From Dipteronia dyeriana (taxonomy: Eukaryota > Streptophyta > Magnoliopsida > Sapindales > Sapindaceae), in assembly GCA_032871835.1 (NCBI GenBank), contig CM065300.1, positions 65,917,192 through 65,981,191 on the forward strand: DNA of 64,000 nucleotides, given 5' to 3'. Of this stretch, positions 44,758 to 55,102 are shown one piece after another. Each line of letters opens with the position of its first letter. Position 1 is the stretch's first letter. The translations under genes and the position numbers were made by a program. The notes under the pieces are model-generated. The model worked only from the letters and a program-made list of their open reading frames with translations. It ran no database searches and was not told the DNA's origin.

Positions 44758-45327
44758 CTAGAATTTTCTAACCCGAACGTGAGAGTTATAGTGGCGAGCT
44801 ACTCTTCGTTGATATGCTATATTTCGTATTCGGGATTTCTCCCTTTTCTCTTCTAGCTCATCTAGACTTTGTAATAGCATATCAACATTCTGATTTTCAT
44901 CGTATAGCCTGATCCGTGGTGACATGTATGATGTTTCTATAAGAATAACATCTTCTGTTCCAAACGCTAAAGTGATTGGAGTTTCTCCTGTTGAAGTTCT
45001 AGATGTTGTCCGATACGCCCATAATATTTCGGGAAGCTTTTCAACCCAGCTTCCTTTCTTGGCATCTAGCTTTGCTTTGATTGTGTGCTTGATGATTTTG
45101 TTCACTGCTTCCACCTGCCCGTTTGTCTATGGATGGGCAGGTGTGGCATAGTAATTGGCAATATGGTACTCTTTGCACAGCTGTCTGAATTTCAAGTTAT
45201 CGAACTGGGTGCCGTTGTCAGTGATTATAGTGTTTGGGACTCCAAACCTATAAATTATATTTTTTTTCATGAAATTTGTGGTGTTTGCTTCTGTGATGTG
45301 CACTAATGCTTCAGCTTCTACCCACTT
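44758..45327 (-). pseudogene. Tat integrase, catalytic-core remainder and C-terminus
   Basis: The minus strand reads KWVEAEALVHITEANTTNF, then GVPNTIITDNGTQFDN with the second catalytic Asp. YYATPAHP*TNGQVEAVNKI contains the Glu position after a stop. WVEKLPEILWAYRTTSRTST and SYMSPRIRLYDENQN follow. The first catalytic Asp segment and the CC half of the zinc domain are missing: the upstream frame stops at GYYWLT and resumes at KWVEAEA at 45327/45331. This looks like an internal deletion of roughly 200-250 bp, so strand transfer is abolished. Confidence 0.85.
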
Positions 45328-46090
45328 CAGTAAGCCAATAATAGCCTTGCCTGATTATCTTGTGCGCCAAACTTTTACCCCCAATATGGTTTCCGTAAAC
45401 TCTTCCATGGATTTCCTGTAATATCCGATATGCATCTTCCTCTGATACATATCTTTGGAGTGTTCGGGAATACCCCCTTCCGTATAGTTCTCCTCCAACC
45501 AACGTGTACCTGGCTGATCTATACCTGATGCGTTTTGCTTGTAAGGGATCTTCCGGGAGCACGCCTTCTTCTAGGAACCTTTTTAGCTGAGTCATCCAAC
45601 CGTCTGGCGGTGTTCGGATTTCAAAAATTTCCAAGTTTCTTGGTTCAGCTGTGCTTGGTTTAAGGAGATGTGCAACCGGAATAGTCTTTGGCCTGATTTT
45701 GGTTGTTGCTGACAAGAGCTTGGACAATGCGTCTGCCTTTTCATTCTCCTCCCTAGGGATCTGGGTAATCTTATATTCCTTAAATTTCTGGAAGAGCTGT
45801 TTTACAATGTCACGGTAGATTATCATGCCTTCATCCTTGGCTTGGTACTCGTCCAGAACTTGGTTGACAACTACCTGTGAATCGCTGAATATCTCAACCT
45901 CATCTGCCCCGAGTGCTATACAGACTCTGAGTCTAGCTAGTAGCGCCTCGTACTCGGCTTGATTGTTGGTTGCTTTTAAATCAAACGTCATGGCACACTC
46001 GACATTGTCTCCTTCTGGAGTGCATACTACAATCCCTGCCCCGCTGCCATGAGTGTTTGAAGAGCCATCAACATACAATTTCCATATGAA
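45328..46090 (-). pseudogene. Archaeal-type RNase H (aRH) and integrase zinc-domain start
   Basis: An open frame of about 250 codons. The aRH has all four acidic positions visible: YVDGSS (Asp), NNQAEYEAL (Glu), IFSDSQVVVNQ (Asp) and EENEKADALSKL (Asp). This second RNase H is the hallmark of Tat-lineage elements and is thought to take over the activity of the decayed first domain. After a linker (LKPSTAEP..PPDGWMTQL) the integrase N-terminus begins (IHGRVYGNHIGGKSLAHKII) with the HH pair, ending at GYYWLT where a deletion occurs. A one-base frameshift at about 46090 separates it from RT. Confidence 0.88.
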
Positions 46091-46094
46091 GCAT

Positions 46095-47465
46095 TTACCA
46101 AACTTTTTTTGTTTCCAGGTTCAGTTCTGTGAATTCTGCTATGAAATCTGCCACTGCTTGCCATTTGAGAGATGTCATGGGGATATAGTGGATATCAAAT
46201 TCACTTAGCTCGATTGCCCATTTGGTTAATCTCCCTGAAATCTCAAGCTTCTGTAAAATCTGCTTCAATGGGCAGTCGGTGAGAACCTGGATTGTATGAG
46301 CCTGGAAGTATGGCCTTAGCTTTCTTGCTGCTGAAACTAGTGCCAAGGCCATCTTTTCTGCCTGAGAATATCTGGTCTCAGCTAGTAGAAGTGCCTTGCT
46401 GGTGTAGTACACTGACTTTTGTACTCCATCTTCTGCTCTGACTAGAACTGAGCTTGCTGTCAGTTCTGTAATTGACAAGTACAGTTGGAGTGTCTTCCCC
46501 ATCTGAGGTTTTGAAAGGATGGGAGCCTGTCCTAAGTATTCTTTTATTTTTAAGAATGCATGCTCGCACTCTTCATTCCATTCAAGTCCTTTCCCTTTTC
46601 TAATTACTTTGAGAAAGGGTGCACATCTGTCTGTGGCTTTTGAGATGAATCTTCCTAAGGAAGCCAGACATCCTGTTAGGCACTGTACTTCTTTGAGTGT
46701 CCTCGGTAAAGTCATTTTCTGCAGGGACTGGATCTTCTCAAGGTTGACTTCGATTCCTCTTTGATGGACTTGAAAACCCAAGAATCTTCCTGAAGGAACC
46801 CCGAATAAACACTTGTTCGGATTTAGCTTCATTTGGTATCTCATCAAGACATTAAATGTTTCCCACAGATCTGAAGTATGCTTGTCTGCTGTGATGCTCT
46901 TGGTCAGCATGTCATCAATGTATACTTCCATGTTCCTTCCTATTTGCCATGAAAAAATTTTGTTGACCAACCTTTGATAAGTTGCTCCTGCATTTTTCAA
47001 TCCGAAAGGCATCACAGTATAGCAGTATAAACCCTGATCAGTTATGAATGCTGTTTTTTCTTCGTCAGCCTTGTTCATCCTGATCAGGTTATACCCCGAG
47101 TAAGCATCCATGAAACTGAGTAGCTCATGGCTTGATGTAGCATCCACCAACTGGTCTATCCTTGGAAGTGGAAAACTATCTTTCGGGCATGCCTTGTTTA
47201 GATCTGTGAAATCTAAGCACATCCATCACTGTCCATTCTTCTTTTGGACGAGGACTACATTAGCCACCCATTGAGGGTAATTGACCTCTCTAATCGATCC
47301 TACAGCAAGTAGCTTTTCTTCTTCCTCTTTGATTGCCTGACTTCTTTCGAGATTGAATGATCTTCTCTTTACTATCGCTGGTTTTGCATTCGGGTCTACT
47401 GTGAGATGGTGAGATATTGTTCGGGCATCTATCTCGACCATGTCTTTATGACTCCAAGCAAACAC
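46095..47465 (-). pseudogene. Tat reverse transcriptase with first RNase H
   Basis: The N-terminal part (47465-47226: ISHHLTVDPNAKPAIVKRRS, SIREVNYPQWVANVVLVQKK) leads to a single stop at 47223-47225. Then comes a long open frame: MCLDFTDLNKACPKDSFPLP, LSFMDAYSGYNLI, MPFGLKNAGATYQRLVNKIF, MEVYIDDMLTKS (catalytic YxDD intact) and FLGFQVHQRGIEVN. The first RNase H follows (VYYTSKALLLAETRYSQAEK .. KLRPYFQAHTIQVLTDCPLK .. WQAVADFIAEF) and lacks several catalytic acids, as is usual in Tat elements. Apart from the nonsense codon this is the best preserved gene in the window. Confidence 0.92.
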
Positions 47466-47769
47466 ATCCCTGTATTCTTTAAGTAGATCAATGAGGCTTT
47501 ATTTGACTCTTCCTTCCAGGTTGACCCCGATCTTGACCTTTTTGTCAGGTTCATCTTCTTTCAAAACGATTTCTTCAACCGGTTCAATTTTGGATTCATT
47601 CGGCTCTACTCTTGGATCGAATTCGAATAATAGTGGCTTTTCGTTCTTACTCGGCTGTGTTATAGTGCAAACCTATTCATTCTTATCCTTGTATACTGAA
47701 AGGTTAGCTCTTCGGGCCATCTCTTTGGATCCCTTGACTACCCCGACCCTCTGTTCGATCAGAATTTTA

Positions 47770-48110
47770 TCATTAAGGCATAACTGGCTGTTACGGCCTT
47801 AGTTTTATTTAGGAATGGTCATCCCAATAGTGCATTATATGGCCAATTGTCCAAGTCTACCACCACAAAGTCGAGCAATACGGTTCTCTGGCAAGGTGCT
47901 ACTCCAATCTTCACGGGTAACTTTACCGTCCAGAGTGACCTGACATCAACTCTCCCGAATCCTCTGAGTGGGGTATGGAAGGGCTATAGGTCCTTTCGGT
48001 CTAACCTGAGTTGATCGTAGACGGCTACATTGAGGATTTCTACCGAGCTTCAATTATCTATCAGGATTCTCCTGACTTCCCGGTGACCAATCCGGGCACT
48101 TATGACTAAG
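47770..48110 (-). pseudogene. Tat aspartic protease
   Basis: The minus strand reads VISARIGHREVRRILIDN*S, then SVEILNVAVYDQLRLDRKDL, PFHTPLRGFGRVDVRSLWTV and PYNALLG*PFLNK. The active-site loop, normally D(G/S)GSS in Tat proteases, is IDN followed by a stop then SSVEIL. The Asp remains and the next residues are damaged. Located between gag and RT as expected. Confidence 0.75.
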
Positions 48111-48699
48111 GCATCATTTGGCCGAACATCGACGCCATGTGAGTCTGCTTCTTTGAATGTTATTGGGTCCCATCCTTCTTTTATCCTCTTCGGGTCAGGC
48201 TCAACCGAGTTTATATCAAAGTTATTTCTTGCTTCTACTGCTTTTCCGATTTTCTGAGTTCGTTCTCGGTTACTTCTTCCAGTGGATGGTCCTCCAAAGA
48301 TCGTATGTATTACTTGATTGGCCTCTAGACTGACCCTTTAATCTTGACCAGAGCTGTGGTCGGCCCTGATCTCTTTCTTTGCTTCTGATTTTTCATCCTT
48401 CTTCAAGATCACATCATGTAGATGTCCTTCCCCGAATGAGGGTTTCTATGTAATCTCTAAGCTGGTGACACTTGGAAATCTCATGACCGGTTTCCTTGTG
48501 GAACCTGCAGTATTTGGTTGTATCTTACCGAGCAAATTGAGATTGACGGCGTGACTCATGTACCATATTCTTTGTTTCAAGAATGGCTAAGATTTCCTCC
48601 TGTTTTTTCCGAAGAGGGGTGTAGTTGGTGTATCTGCCTCGGTATTTGTCTATGGTCTGCTCAGTATAACGCCCATTACCCCTGTCTTTGCTCTTTTAT
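48111..48699 (-). other. Gag-protease linker of the Tat element
   Basis: On the minus strand this corresponds to the low-complexity end of gag and the linker to protease. Fragments such as FHKETGHEISKCHQL-like (around 48455-48500, 'tcatgaccggtttccttgtg' on the plus strand) suggest a decayed zinc knuckle. Frames are broken and the plus-strand frames show no domain. Confidence 0.45.
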
Positions 48700-50013
48700 T
48701 TGCCATTTCCTTTCTATTTTCCCTTTTGGTTTTTTATATTGGGCTCGGTGTCCTTCTGTTCAGGTTTTCCCCCATGCATATAGCATCCTCCTGTGGCTAA
48801 CTCTTCTTCCTCAGCCAGTGCATATCCACCTGCCATATCCATCATGTCTGCATATTTGGTCAGTCGGGCTCTTCTTAAATCAAAAGATTGTCGTCCATTC
48901 TGCAAGTTGTTGATGAACGCAACGATTACTGCTTCATCGTTTGCACTGCCAATTTCTGTTACCGCTTGGTCAACCCAGGTATTTCTTCAGTGACTCATCT
49001 TTCCCTTGTTTTAATTAAGCAAGGTGAGCCACTGACTTTTTCCTATAAACATTACTCAGGAATTGCCTTGAGAAGCTCCTACTCAGTTCACTGAAATTTC
49101 TGATGCTTGCTGGGGGCAATCTCCCGAACCACCTTGAACCCATATCTCCCAGAGCTTATGGAAAGTTAAGACATAGCAAAGGATCGATGTGGGCATACTG
49201 AGCCATAGCACTTTTATAGCGTCTTAAGTGCTCTTTTGGATCTGTATCCTTCTTAAACTGCTATACGTGTGGCATCCTAAACCTTTCTAGGAATGGAGTC
49301 TGTAAGATTTCCCCTGGTGATCAGACTGTCAGAATCGTCATCAGATAATCATTATACCTATAACGTCTGACATGTGCGTCCATTTGACGTATGTTGCTCT
49401 CGACCTCTCGAGTTAGGCTCTGGATTACGACGTCTCTATCTCCCACTGGACTTCCCCGATGGTCGAACCGCTGGGTAATTGTCATTCCTCTTTCTGGTTC
49501 TTTACTCTAATGTCGGGTTTCACGTATGATTCCGTGGTGACGCTTGCGATAGTGCCGATCGATGTCTTCTGATGACGACCGATCCCGGTGCAGTTCATGT
49601 TTACGGTGTCCAGCATGGGCTGTCTGATCCTGGTTCTACCTCTGGCGTGGTGGTTCTTCTTCAGTTATTTCATGTCTAGCCTAATTTATTGGAGTAGGGT
49701 TCCTTCTGACTTCTGATGTATTTATTTCTAGCCCTACTACGACTTAACGAAGCTTCGCAGGTGGGAGGTTAGGAGTTTGTGCTTCTGTAGCCAGTAGATC
49801 AATTCCTTCCTTTGCTGCATCCACCATCAATAGTTGCAACGGTTCTCGGAAACTTTGTGTCAGATCTCTACTGGTTGGAGGAACTTGCTGGATCCCCGTC
49901 AAGAATGTAGGTTGGTTCTCTGTTGTCGCGGTGAGATCCCGCGAGGTACTGCCAACATGGAAGTTGTCCAAAGATTTTTGAACATCCCCGGAATTGCTTC
50001 TACTTCCTGCCAT
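48700..50013 (-). pseudogene. gag: Tat gag
   Basis: Starts at ATG 50013 (MAGSRSNSGDVQKSLDNF), only 46 bases after the primer site, with an open frame to 49744. After frameshifts the Retrotrans_gag core appears around 49290-49090: PFLERFRMPHV, KDTDPKEHLRRYKSAMAQYA, GDMGSRWFGRLPPASI. The C-terminal part (48905-48714) reads SFDLRRARLTKYADMMDMAG and ends Lys-rich (NIKNQKGK). Multiple stops are present. It would encode the capsid/nucleocapsid precursor. Confidence 0.8.
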
Positions 50014-50041
50014 TGCTTTTGATAAAGTCAGAGGTTCGAGC

Positions 50042-50059
50042 CCCCTTCTTCTAGCGCCA
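50042..50059 (-). promoter_or_regulatory. Primer-binding site (tRNA-Asn) with extended tRNA homology
   Basis: The minus strand reads TGGCGCTAGAAGAAGGGG two bases inside the 5' LTR, complementary to the 3' end of plant tRNA-Asn (…CTTCTAGCG-CCA) with one mismatch. Homology continues to about 50026 (minus CTCGAACCTCTGAC), covering the tRNA T-arm. Confidence 0.75.
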
Positions 50060-50061
50060 AT

Positions 50062-50933
50062 TGTTGACGTTGATTTTTGGATTGTATCAGAAAAGCCAAC
50101 AAGGATTGGATTTCGGCTATCAATTCAAAGATAAAGAGATTAGAGAGGGTAATAAAGACACAAATTTTAAGTGGTAAAACTCTGATTGTCGGAGAAACAT
50201 CCACGGGTGGTTGAATGATCAACCAAGCCAAAATCCACTATGAAAATATGATGTTTACAAGTTCTCGATCTCTCTTTTCTCTCTCTGTATTTTTCTATTG
50301 GTTTTCGTATATCTCTTTTTTTTGTTAGATTATGGGTCTATTTATATATTTATAGAGCCCTAATCTGTTTTGTACAAGTAATAGATCTTTGTATTTAACT
50401 ACAATTATTTTCTTGTTTGGAGCTGATTGTCTTCTTTCCTGTTTCGGAGTCTTGTATTGAAGTCGAATGGGATTCTAGTAGTGCAGTCAAATTTGGACTT
50501 GTTTCCTTATATAAGAACGTAGTCTTTTAAAAGAAATAAAGTTGTTGCCTGATTGGGAACCCTTCCAGCTCAGTATTCTGTTCTCTTTGGGATTCCTTCC
50601 TGATATGGATATCTTCGTGTATTTAATGACCTAATCTGTGTGAACTAAGCACTAAGCTTCTTATTCGGTTTTCTTCATATTTATCCCAAGCAAGGATAAT
50701 ACCAGCGGGGCCCGAGTAACATCGTTTGAGCCCTAGTGGAAGTGTCATTTAACCAGTCCCAAGTGTCGTTAACTGATCCCGAGTAGGTTTCATTCAACAT
50801 CTGCTTACTCGGGTTTTCTCTTCTTCGGCAATGTTTTTGTATGATATTTTCTGAATGCCTTTTTGGATGTCCACCTGGCAATTTATCCTCTTTGTTTGAT
50901 GACGTGTTCATCCGATAAAATTCACATATGACA
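50062..50933 (-). mobile_element. 5' LTR of the Tat element
   Basis: 872 bp, plus-strand TGTTGACGTTGATTTTTGG to TTCACATATGACA. Followed by TSD GTTAC at 50934-50938. Confidence 0.92.
50507..50515 (-). promoter_or_regulatory. Candidate TATA box of the Tat 5' LTR
   Basis: The minus strand reads CTTATATAAG, the best TATA-like motif in the LTR. It is conserved at 39699-39708 in the other LTR. Confidence 0.45.
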
Positions 50934-51082
50934 GTTACATATACACTATTGAGTTGGATTAGGATTCTTGGTGTTGGAAAGAATTCTTTTTGGAAAAGGA
51001 TTCTTGGTCACCAAGTAAATTCACCTAAGGATAGGATTCTTACCTACCAAGTAAATCCTTCTTAGGAAAGGATTTGTGATCC

Positions 51083-51088
<6 letters not shown>

Positions 51089-51119
<31 letters not shown>
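51089..51119. repeat. (TA)n microsatellite in A's 5' LTR
   Basis: About 15 TA units at the position equivalent to the AT run of the solo LTR (26839). It is nearly absent from A's 3' LTR ('cctgtatatacatctc', 58560), so it is highly mutable. Confidence 0.9.
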
Positions 51120-51121
<2 letters not shown>

Positions 51122-51763
51122 TGAATTTCGGCCACCCATATAATTCTAAAAAGAGAATTTCGGCCAGCCCTAGGAATTTTAAAGAGAAAATTTTGGCCAA
51201 CCTAAGAATTCTACTTGGAGAGAATTCGGCCACCATAAGAATTTTGGGAGTAAAATTTGTTTCTGCTCTAGACAATATTGATCAACTCTAAGAAATAGTG
51301 TGAGATTCGGTAAAGAAGAAAAGGAAGAAAGAACGTTTAGTTTTTGATAGTACACTAGTAGCCTTTACTTTTAAAGGTTTTGTATACAACATCGAATCAA
51401 GGTTCACGCGAGTTTCAATCAAATTGATTGACAATTCACAATTGACCTAATGTTCTTTGTTTTCTTCTTGGAGGATGATTGTGACTAATAAAGAAAAAGA
51501 TTTTGTTTGTTTCCATCCTCAGGTGTACAATTTAAAGTAAGGGAGCCCACACTCTTATGTGATTCACATTCGTGATTGGATTGAAAGATCTTACGGATTC
51601 AATTCGGCGCTAGTTCAATCGTCACGAGAAAAAGGTACGACACTTTTTATATACATCAATTAATCTAGGGTTAAGGTTTTTGTTATTAAAAAGGGGAAAA
51701 AAATATTTATACCAAACCCTAATTTCATTTTTCCACGCTTCTGTTGTGCGATTTTCCCTACAA

Positions 51764-51780
51764 TCGGTATCAGAGCCAGG
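51764..51780 (+). promoter_or_regulatory. Primer-binding site (initiator Met tRNA), element A
   Basis: TCGGTATCAGAGCCAGG follows the LTR end CCCTACA by one base. The usual TGGTATCAGAGCC core is present apart from its first base. Confidence 0.8.
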
Positions 51781-51900
51781 TTGTACCATTGATTAATTGA
51801 TGTATGTGTACGTGAATCTTTTTCTTTTATTGTATATATGCATGTTTTAGAAAGAGATAGCACTCTAGGTATTCACATATATATTTACATTGGAATGTAT

Positions 51901-51902
<2 letters not shown>

Positions 51903-51949
<47 letters not shown>
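51903..51949. repeat. (AT)n microsatellite in the leader of A
   Basis: About 23 AT units, 140 bp after the primer site. Confidence 0.95.
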
Positions 51950-51953
<4 letters not shown>

Positions 51954-52294
51954 TGTTTTATATGTGGATTGCTATTGCTCGATTTTGATCCTAGAATTTC
52001 GATGTATTTTGTTTTGGGATTGTAACAAGAAGGTTGGCCTATCATCGCCATAATTTCCTTCTTGGTAGTTGCTAAATTTTTATTTATTTTACTATTGTAA
52101 TAAAAATACTGCACCATATTGGAATTAAAAAAAAACTGCATTTTTTTTTTGTTTATAATTCTTCTATAATGCATTCAAGTATCGAAGAATCAAAGGTTTG
52201 AAGAATTGGGGGCAACCAGAACTAGTTTGGGATAGTGCGTGCCATAGCAACAAACGTGCATGCGAAGAGCATGCGGCCACGGTTATTGTGGCAT

Positions 52295-52368
52295 GGGCTG
52301 CGCACGGCAGCCCTATGAAATCCATGGGCTGCGCATGGCAGCCCTTTGTGGGGTTATGGGCTATGCCC
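52295..52368 (+). other. Tandem GC-rich hairpins in the leader of A
   Basis: GGGCTGC-GCACG-GCAGCCC at 52295-52313 and GGGCTGC-GCATG-GCAGCCC at 52326-52344 are two perfect 7-bp stems with 5-base loops, 31 bp apart. A third GGGC-TAT-GCCC follows at 52358-52368. They lie in the otherwise AT-rich untranslated leader between primer site and gag, where packaging or dimerisation signals of LTR elements are expected. Confidence 0.7.
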
Positions 52369-53199
52369 ACCCATAGGAAGGGGCCAAGGGTGCGCACGGC
52401 CGCACGCCCATGAGAGGTAGCCGAGGGAGTCCAAACGACAAAGGTCGTGTGAAGACTTGTTCGCCAAGAAATGAGTTTTTTGTATTTCAAAACATTTAAT
52501 TTAATTGTTTTTCTAGGATGGACCAAAATTGTTGCTATTTATATTTTTGTAAATGTTGCAATGCTTATCATTGTTTGATAACATGTCATATAGAATATGA
52601 GTGCCACTCATATATCTCTTTTGGTATGAACATGCATTGAATGATTTAGGTATCTAATTGGCATCAAGATAACTTGGTAAATCATTCTATGAAATTTGAT
52701 CACACGCCTTAAACAATTAAGTGGGAGAAGGTGTTTTAGAACACCTACGGCCTCCAAGTTTAGTTGAGCTTTATGTTTTATGTAATAACTTCCCAATAGG
52801 TATTCCTGAACGGAATTTAGCAAGATACTTCCTTACAGGGATAGACTAGACAATTAGTCCAAACGATATCTACTCCTAAATGAGGGATATTCGTGAAGGA
52901 TTATATTGAAGGTCGATAACTTGGTAACACACTCAATGTAATTTTATTAATATCCTCCCAAGAGTTCTTGTTAATAAAATTGCAAGGCTAAAATTGAAAT
53001 TGTTGATTGTTATGTTAACAATTAGGTGGGACCTAGTCCAACTTGTAAATGGTGCGAACTCCCAAAGGAGACGTGACATTTACGGGTGTTGGATCACCGT
53101 TGAATTTTACGATTGAATTATTAATAATTCAAGATAAATATTTGAAAGTGTTTTATCATGATTATTTACTAATGTAATTTTTGTTATTGTTCAGAAATC

Positions 53200-53880
53200 A
53201 TGACCCCATCCTTAATCAACATCCTAAAAGACAATACTTTAACTGGTGATAATTATGTCACGTGGAAATGGAAAATTGGGTTTTTATTGCAATCTGAAAA
53301 GCATAAGTTCGTTCTCTACACTGCTAAACCACCTACTCCTACTAATGAATCTACTCAGGAGCAAAGAGATAGGTATCAGCAGTGAGAATCTTCAGATGAG
53401 ATGGCTAAATGTTAAATTATGGCCACCATCTCTGACGTGTTGCAACAGCAACATGAAGGAATGGATATTGCTGCCGATATAATGATATCTCTAGAGGAGA
53501 TGTTTGCTATGAGATCTAGGACGACTAAGAGAGAGACAGTGACTGCTTTCATGAATCTTAGGATGAAACCTGAACAGGCTGTGCAAGATCACGTGATGAA
53601 AGTTATAGCACATCTCAACATTACTGAACTGAATGGTGCTGAGATTGATGGTGAGACGAAAATTGACATGACTGTCAACTCACTGTTAGATTCCTTTGAT
53701 CAGTTCAAATTGGACTACACTTTGAACAATAAGGAATACACCTTGCAAGGCCTGATGCAAGATGATCAAAGCATCTAGAAAATTCTTTTGAAAGGCAAGG
53801 GTTAAGAGATTCATACAGTTAGTAAAGTTGCAGTTGTTAAGACCCGTAAGAAGGTCAAGAAACAACAGAAGAAAAGGCAA
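53200..53880 (+). pseudogene. gag: Copia gag, element A
   Basis: It starts MTPSLINILKDNTLTGDNYV at 53200, the classic copia gag start (LNG.NY..WK). A stop/frame change near 53385 is followed by MATISDVLQQQHEGMDIAAD, MFAMRSRTTKRETVTAFMNL and DMTVNSLLDSFDQFKLDYTL. A basic tail (KTRKKVKKQQKKRQ) ends where the zinc knuckle and protease active site should begin; both are missing. Confidence 0.85.
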
Positions 53881-53889
53881 CTTGGCTTA

Positions 53890-55100
53890 ACTAGATGGGG
53901 TTTCGGGAAAGGAAGAGACTGAATGAGAATGAATTCAACTTGCATTTAAGCAATGGAGCGTTAGTGTCTACTAGGGTAGTGGGAGATATTAGAATCAATT
54001 TAGATTCTTATAGGCATATAGATTTAATAGACGTTTATTATGTACCTCAATTCAAGAGGAATTTAATTTCAGTTTATTGTTAGAATAAATTTGGTTATTC
54101 GGTTACTTTTAATAAAGCTTTTAATATTAGTAAGAATGAAAAAATTATTTGGAAAGGTACATTGGAAAATGGTTTATTCTATTTGCATAGAAATATCTCT
54201 CACTTGTTATACACAGAATCAATAGAACCTAATCATAAAAGAGTAAACTTATCAAATGATGAAACCTACCTATGGCATTTACGCCTAGGTCATATTAACC
54301 TTAATAGGATTAAAAGATTGGTTATTGACGGACCTCTAAGTGACTTAAAGGTTGATGATCTACCAACTTGTGAATCTTGTTTGGAAGGTAAAATGACCAA
54401 AAGGTCGTTTGAAACCAAAGGCACAAGAGCTATCGAATGTTTAGGATTGATACACACTGATGTGTGTAGACCTATGAGCATTCAAGCTAGAGGGGGATAT
54501 GTGTACTTCATCACTTTTATGGATGACCACTCAAGATTTGGCTATGTGTATCTTATGAGACATGAGCCGGATGCTTTTGACATGTTTAAAGCATTTAAAG
54601 TTGAAGTAGAAAATCAGCTTGAGAAACTCATAAAAATCTTGAGGTCTGATCGTGGTGGAGAATATCTATCTGGTGAGTTTCAGCAATATCTTATTAATAA
54701 TGGGATAATTTATCAGTTTTCTGCACCAGGTACACCTAAACAAAATGGGGTGGCAGAAAGGAGAAATAAAACTCTTTTGGGCATGGTTAGGTCTATATTG
54801 AGTTATTCAACACTTTCTAATTCTTTTTGGGGATATGCTTTACAAATTGCTATGTACATTCTAAACGATATACCATCTAAGTCGGTTCCTAAAACACTGC
54901 ATGAGTTATGGACCGGGCGAAAGCCTAGTTTACAACACTTAAGGATATTTGGATGTCCTGGGCACGTGTTAAAAGGAAAGATAAAAAATATGGAGTCCCG
55001 TCAGAAACATGCATATTTGTAAGGTATCCAAAAAGAACAAAATGATATTATTTCTATAGTCCTTCAGATCTTAAAGTATTTATTTGGACAAATGCTAAAT
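53890..55100 (+). pseudogene. Copia protease C-terminal part and integrase, element A
   Basis: It begins abruptly at GFRERKRLNENEFNLHLSNG, the region just after the protease active site, so the DTGA segment is deleted. VYYVPQFKRNLISVYC is followed by a stop, then a 286-codon open frame. This has a GAG-pre-integrase zinc domain (LWHLRLGHINLNRI .. CESCLEGKMTKR) and the catalytic core with IHTDVCRPMS, IKILRSDRGGEYLSGEF and NGVAERRNKTLLGMVR. All three D-D-E positions are present. SLQHLRIFGCPGHVLK ends near a stop at 55021-55023. Confidence 0.9.
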
Positions 55101-55102
55101 TT

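Larger units (their letters stand above)
39256..50933 (-). mobile_element. Tat-lineage Ty3/gypsy element, 11,678 bp
   Basis: Bounded by perfect GTTAC duplications (39251-39255 and 50934-50938) with TG/CA ends and two ~870-bp LTRs. Minus-strand order is LTR (50062-50933), Asn-tRNA primer site, gag, protease, RT-RNase H, second archaeal-type RNase H, integrase, minisatellite, antisense gene region, polypurine tract, LTR (39256-40126). The dual RNase H plus a long region after integrase places it in the Tat lineage. By eye the first ~165 bp of the LTRs show about 11 differences, so the insertion is not very recent. Defective through an integrase deletion and several stops. Confidence 0.92.
37722..51762 (+). 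mobile_element. 5' LTR of element A (interrupted)
   Basis: Segments are 37722-39255 and 50939-51762, about 2.36 kb in all. The start TATTGGGATTATGCTC has G>A in the terminal TG (compare TGTTGGG at 25040). The end ATTTTCCCTACA precedes the primer site. The two parts join at GTTAC and then match the solo LTR at 26510 ('ggttac|a.atacactatt'). Confidence 0.85.

Noticed and set aside
50020..50061. A tRNA-Asn gene 3' half on the plus strand
   Set aside because: Only the T-arm and acceptor end are present, including a genomic CCA, directly against an LTR end. This is a primer-binding site with extended homology, not a tRNA gene.
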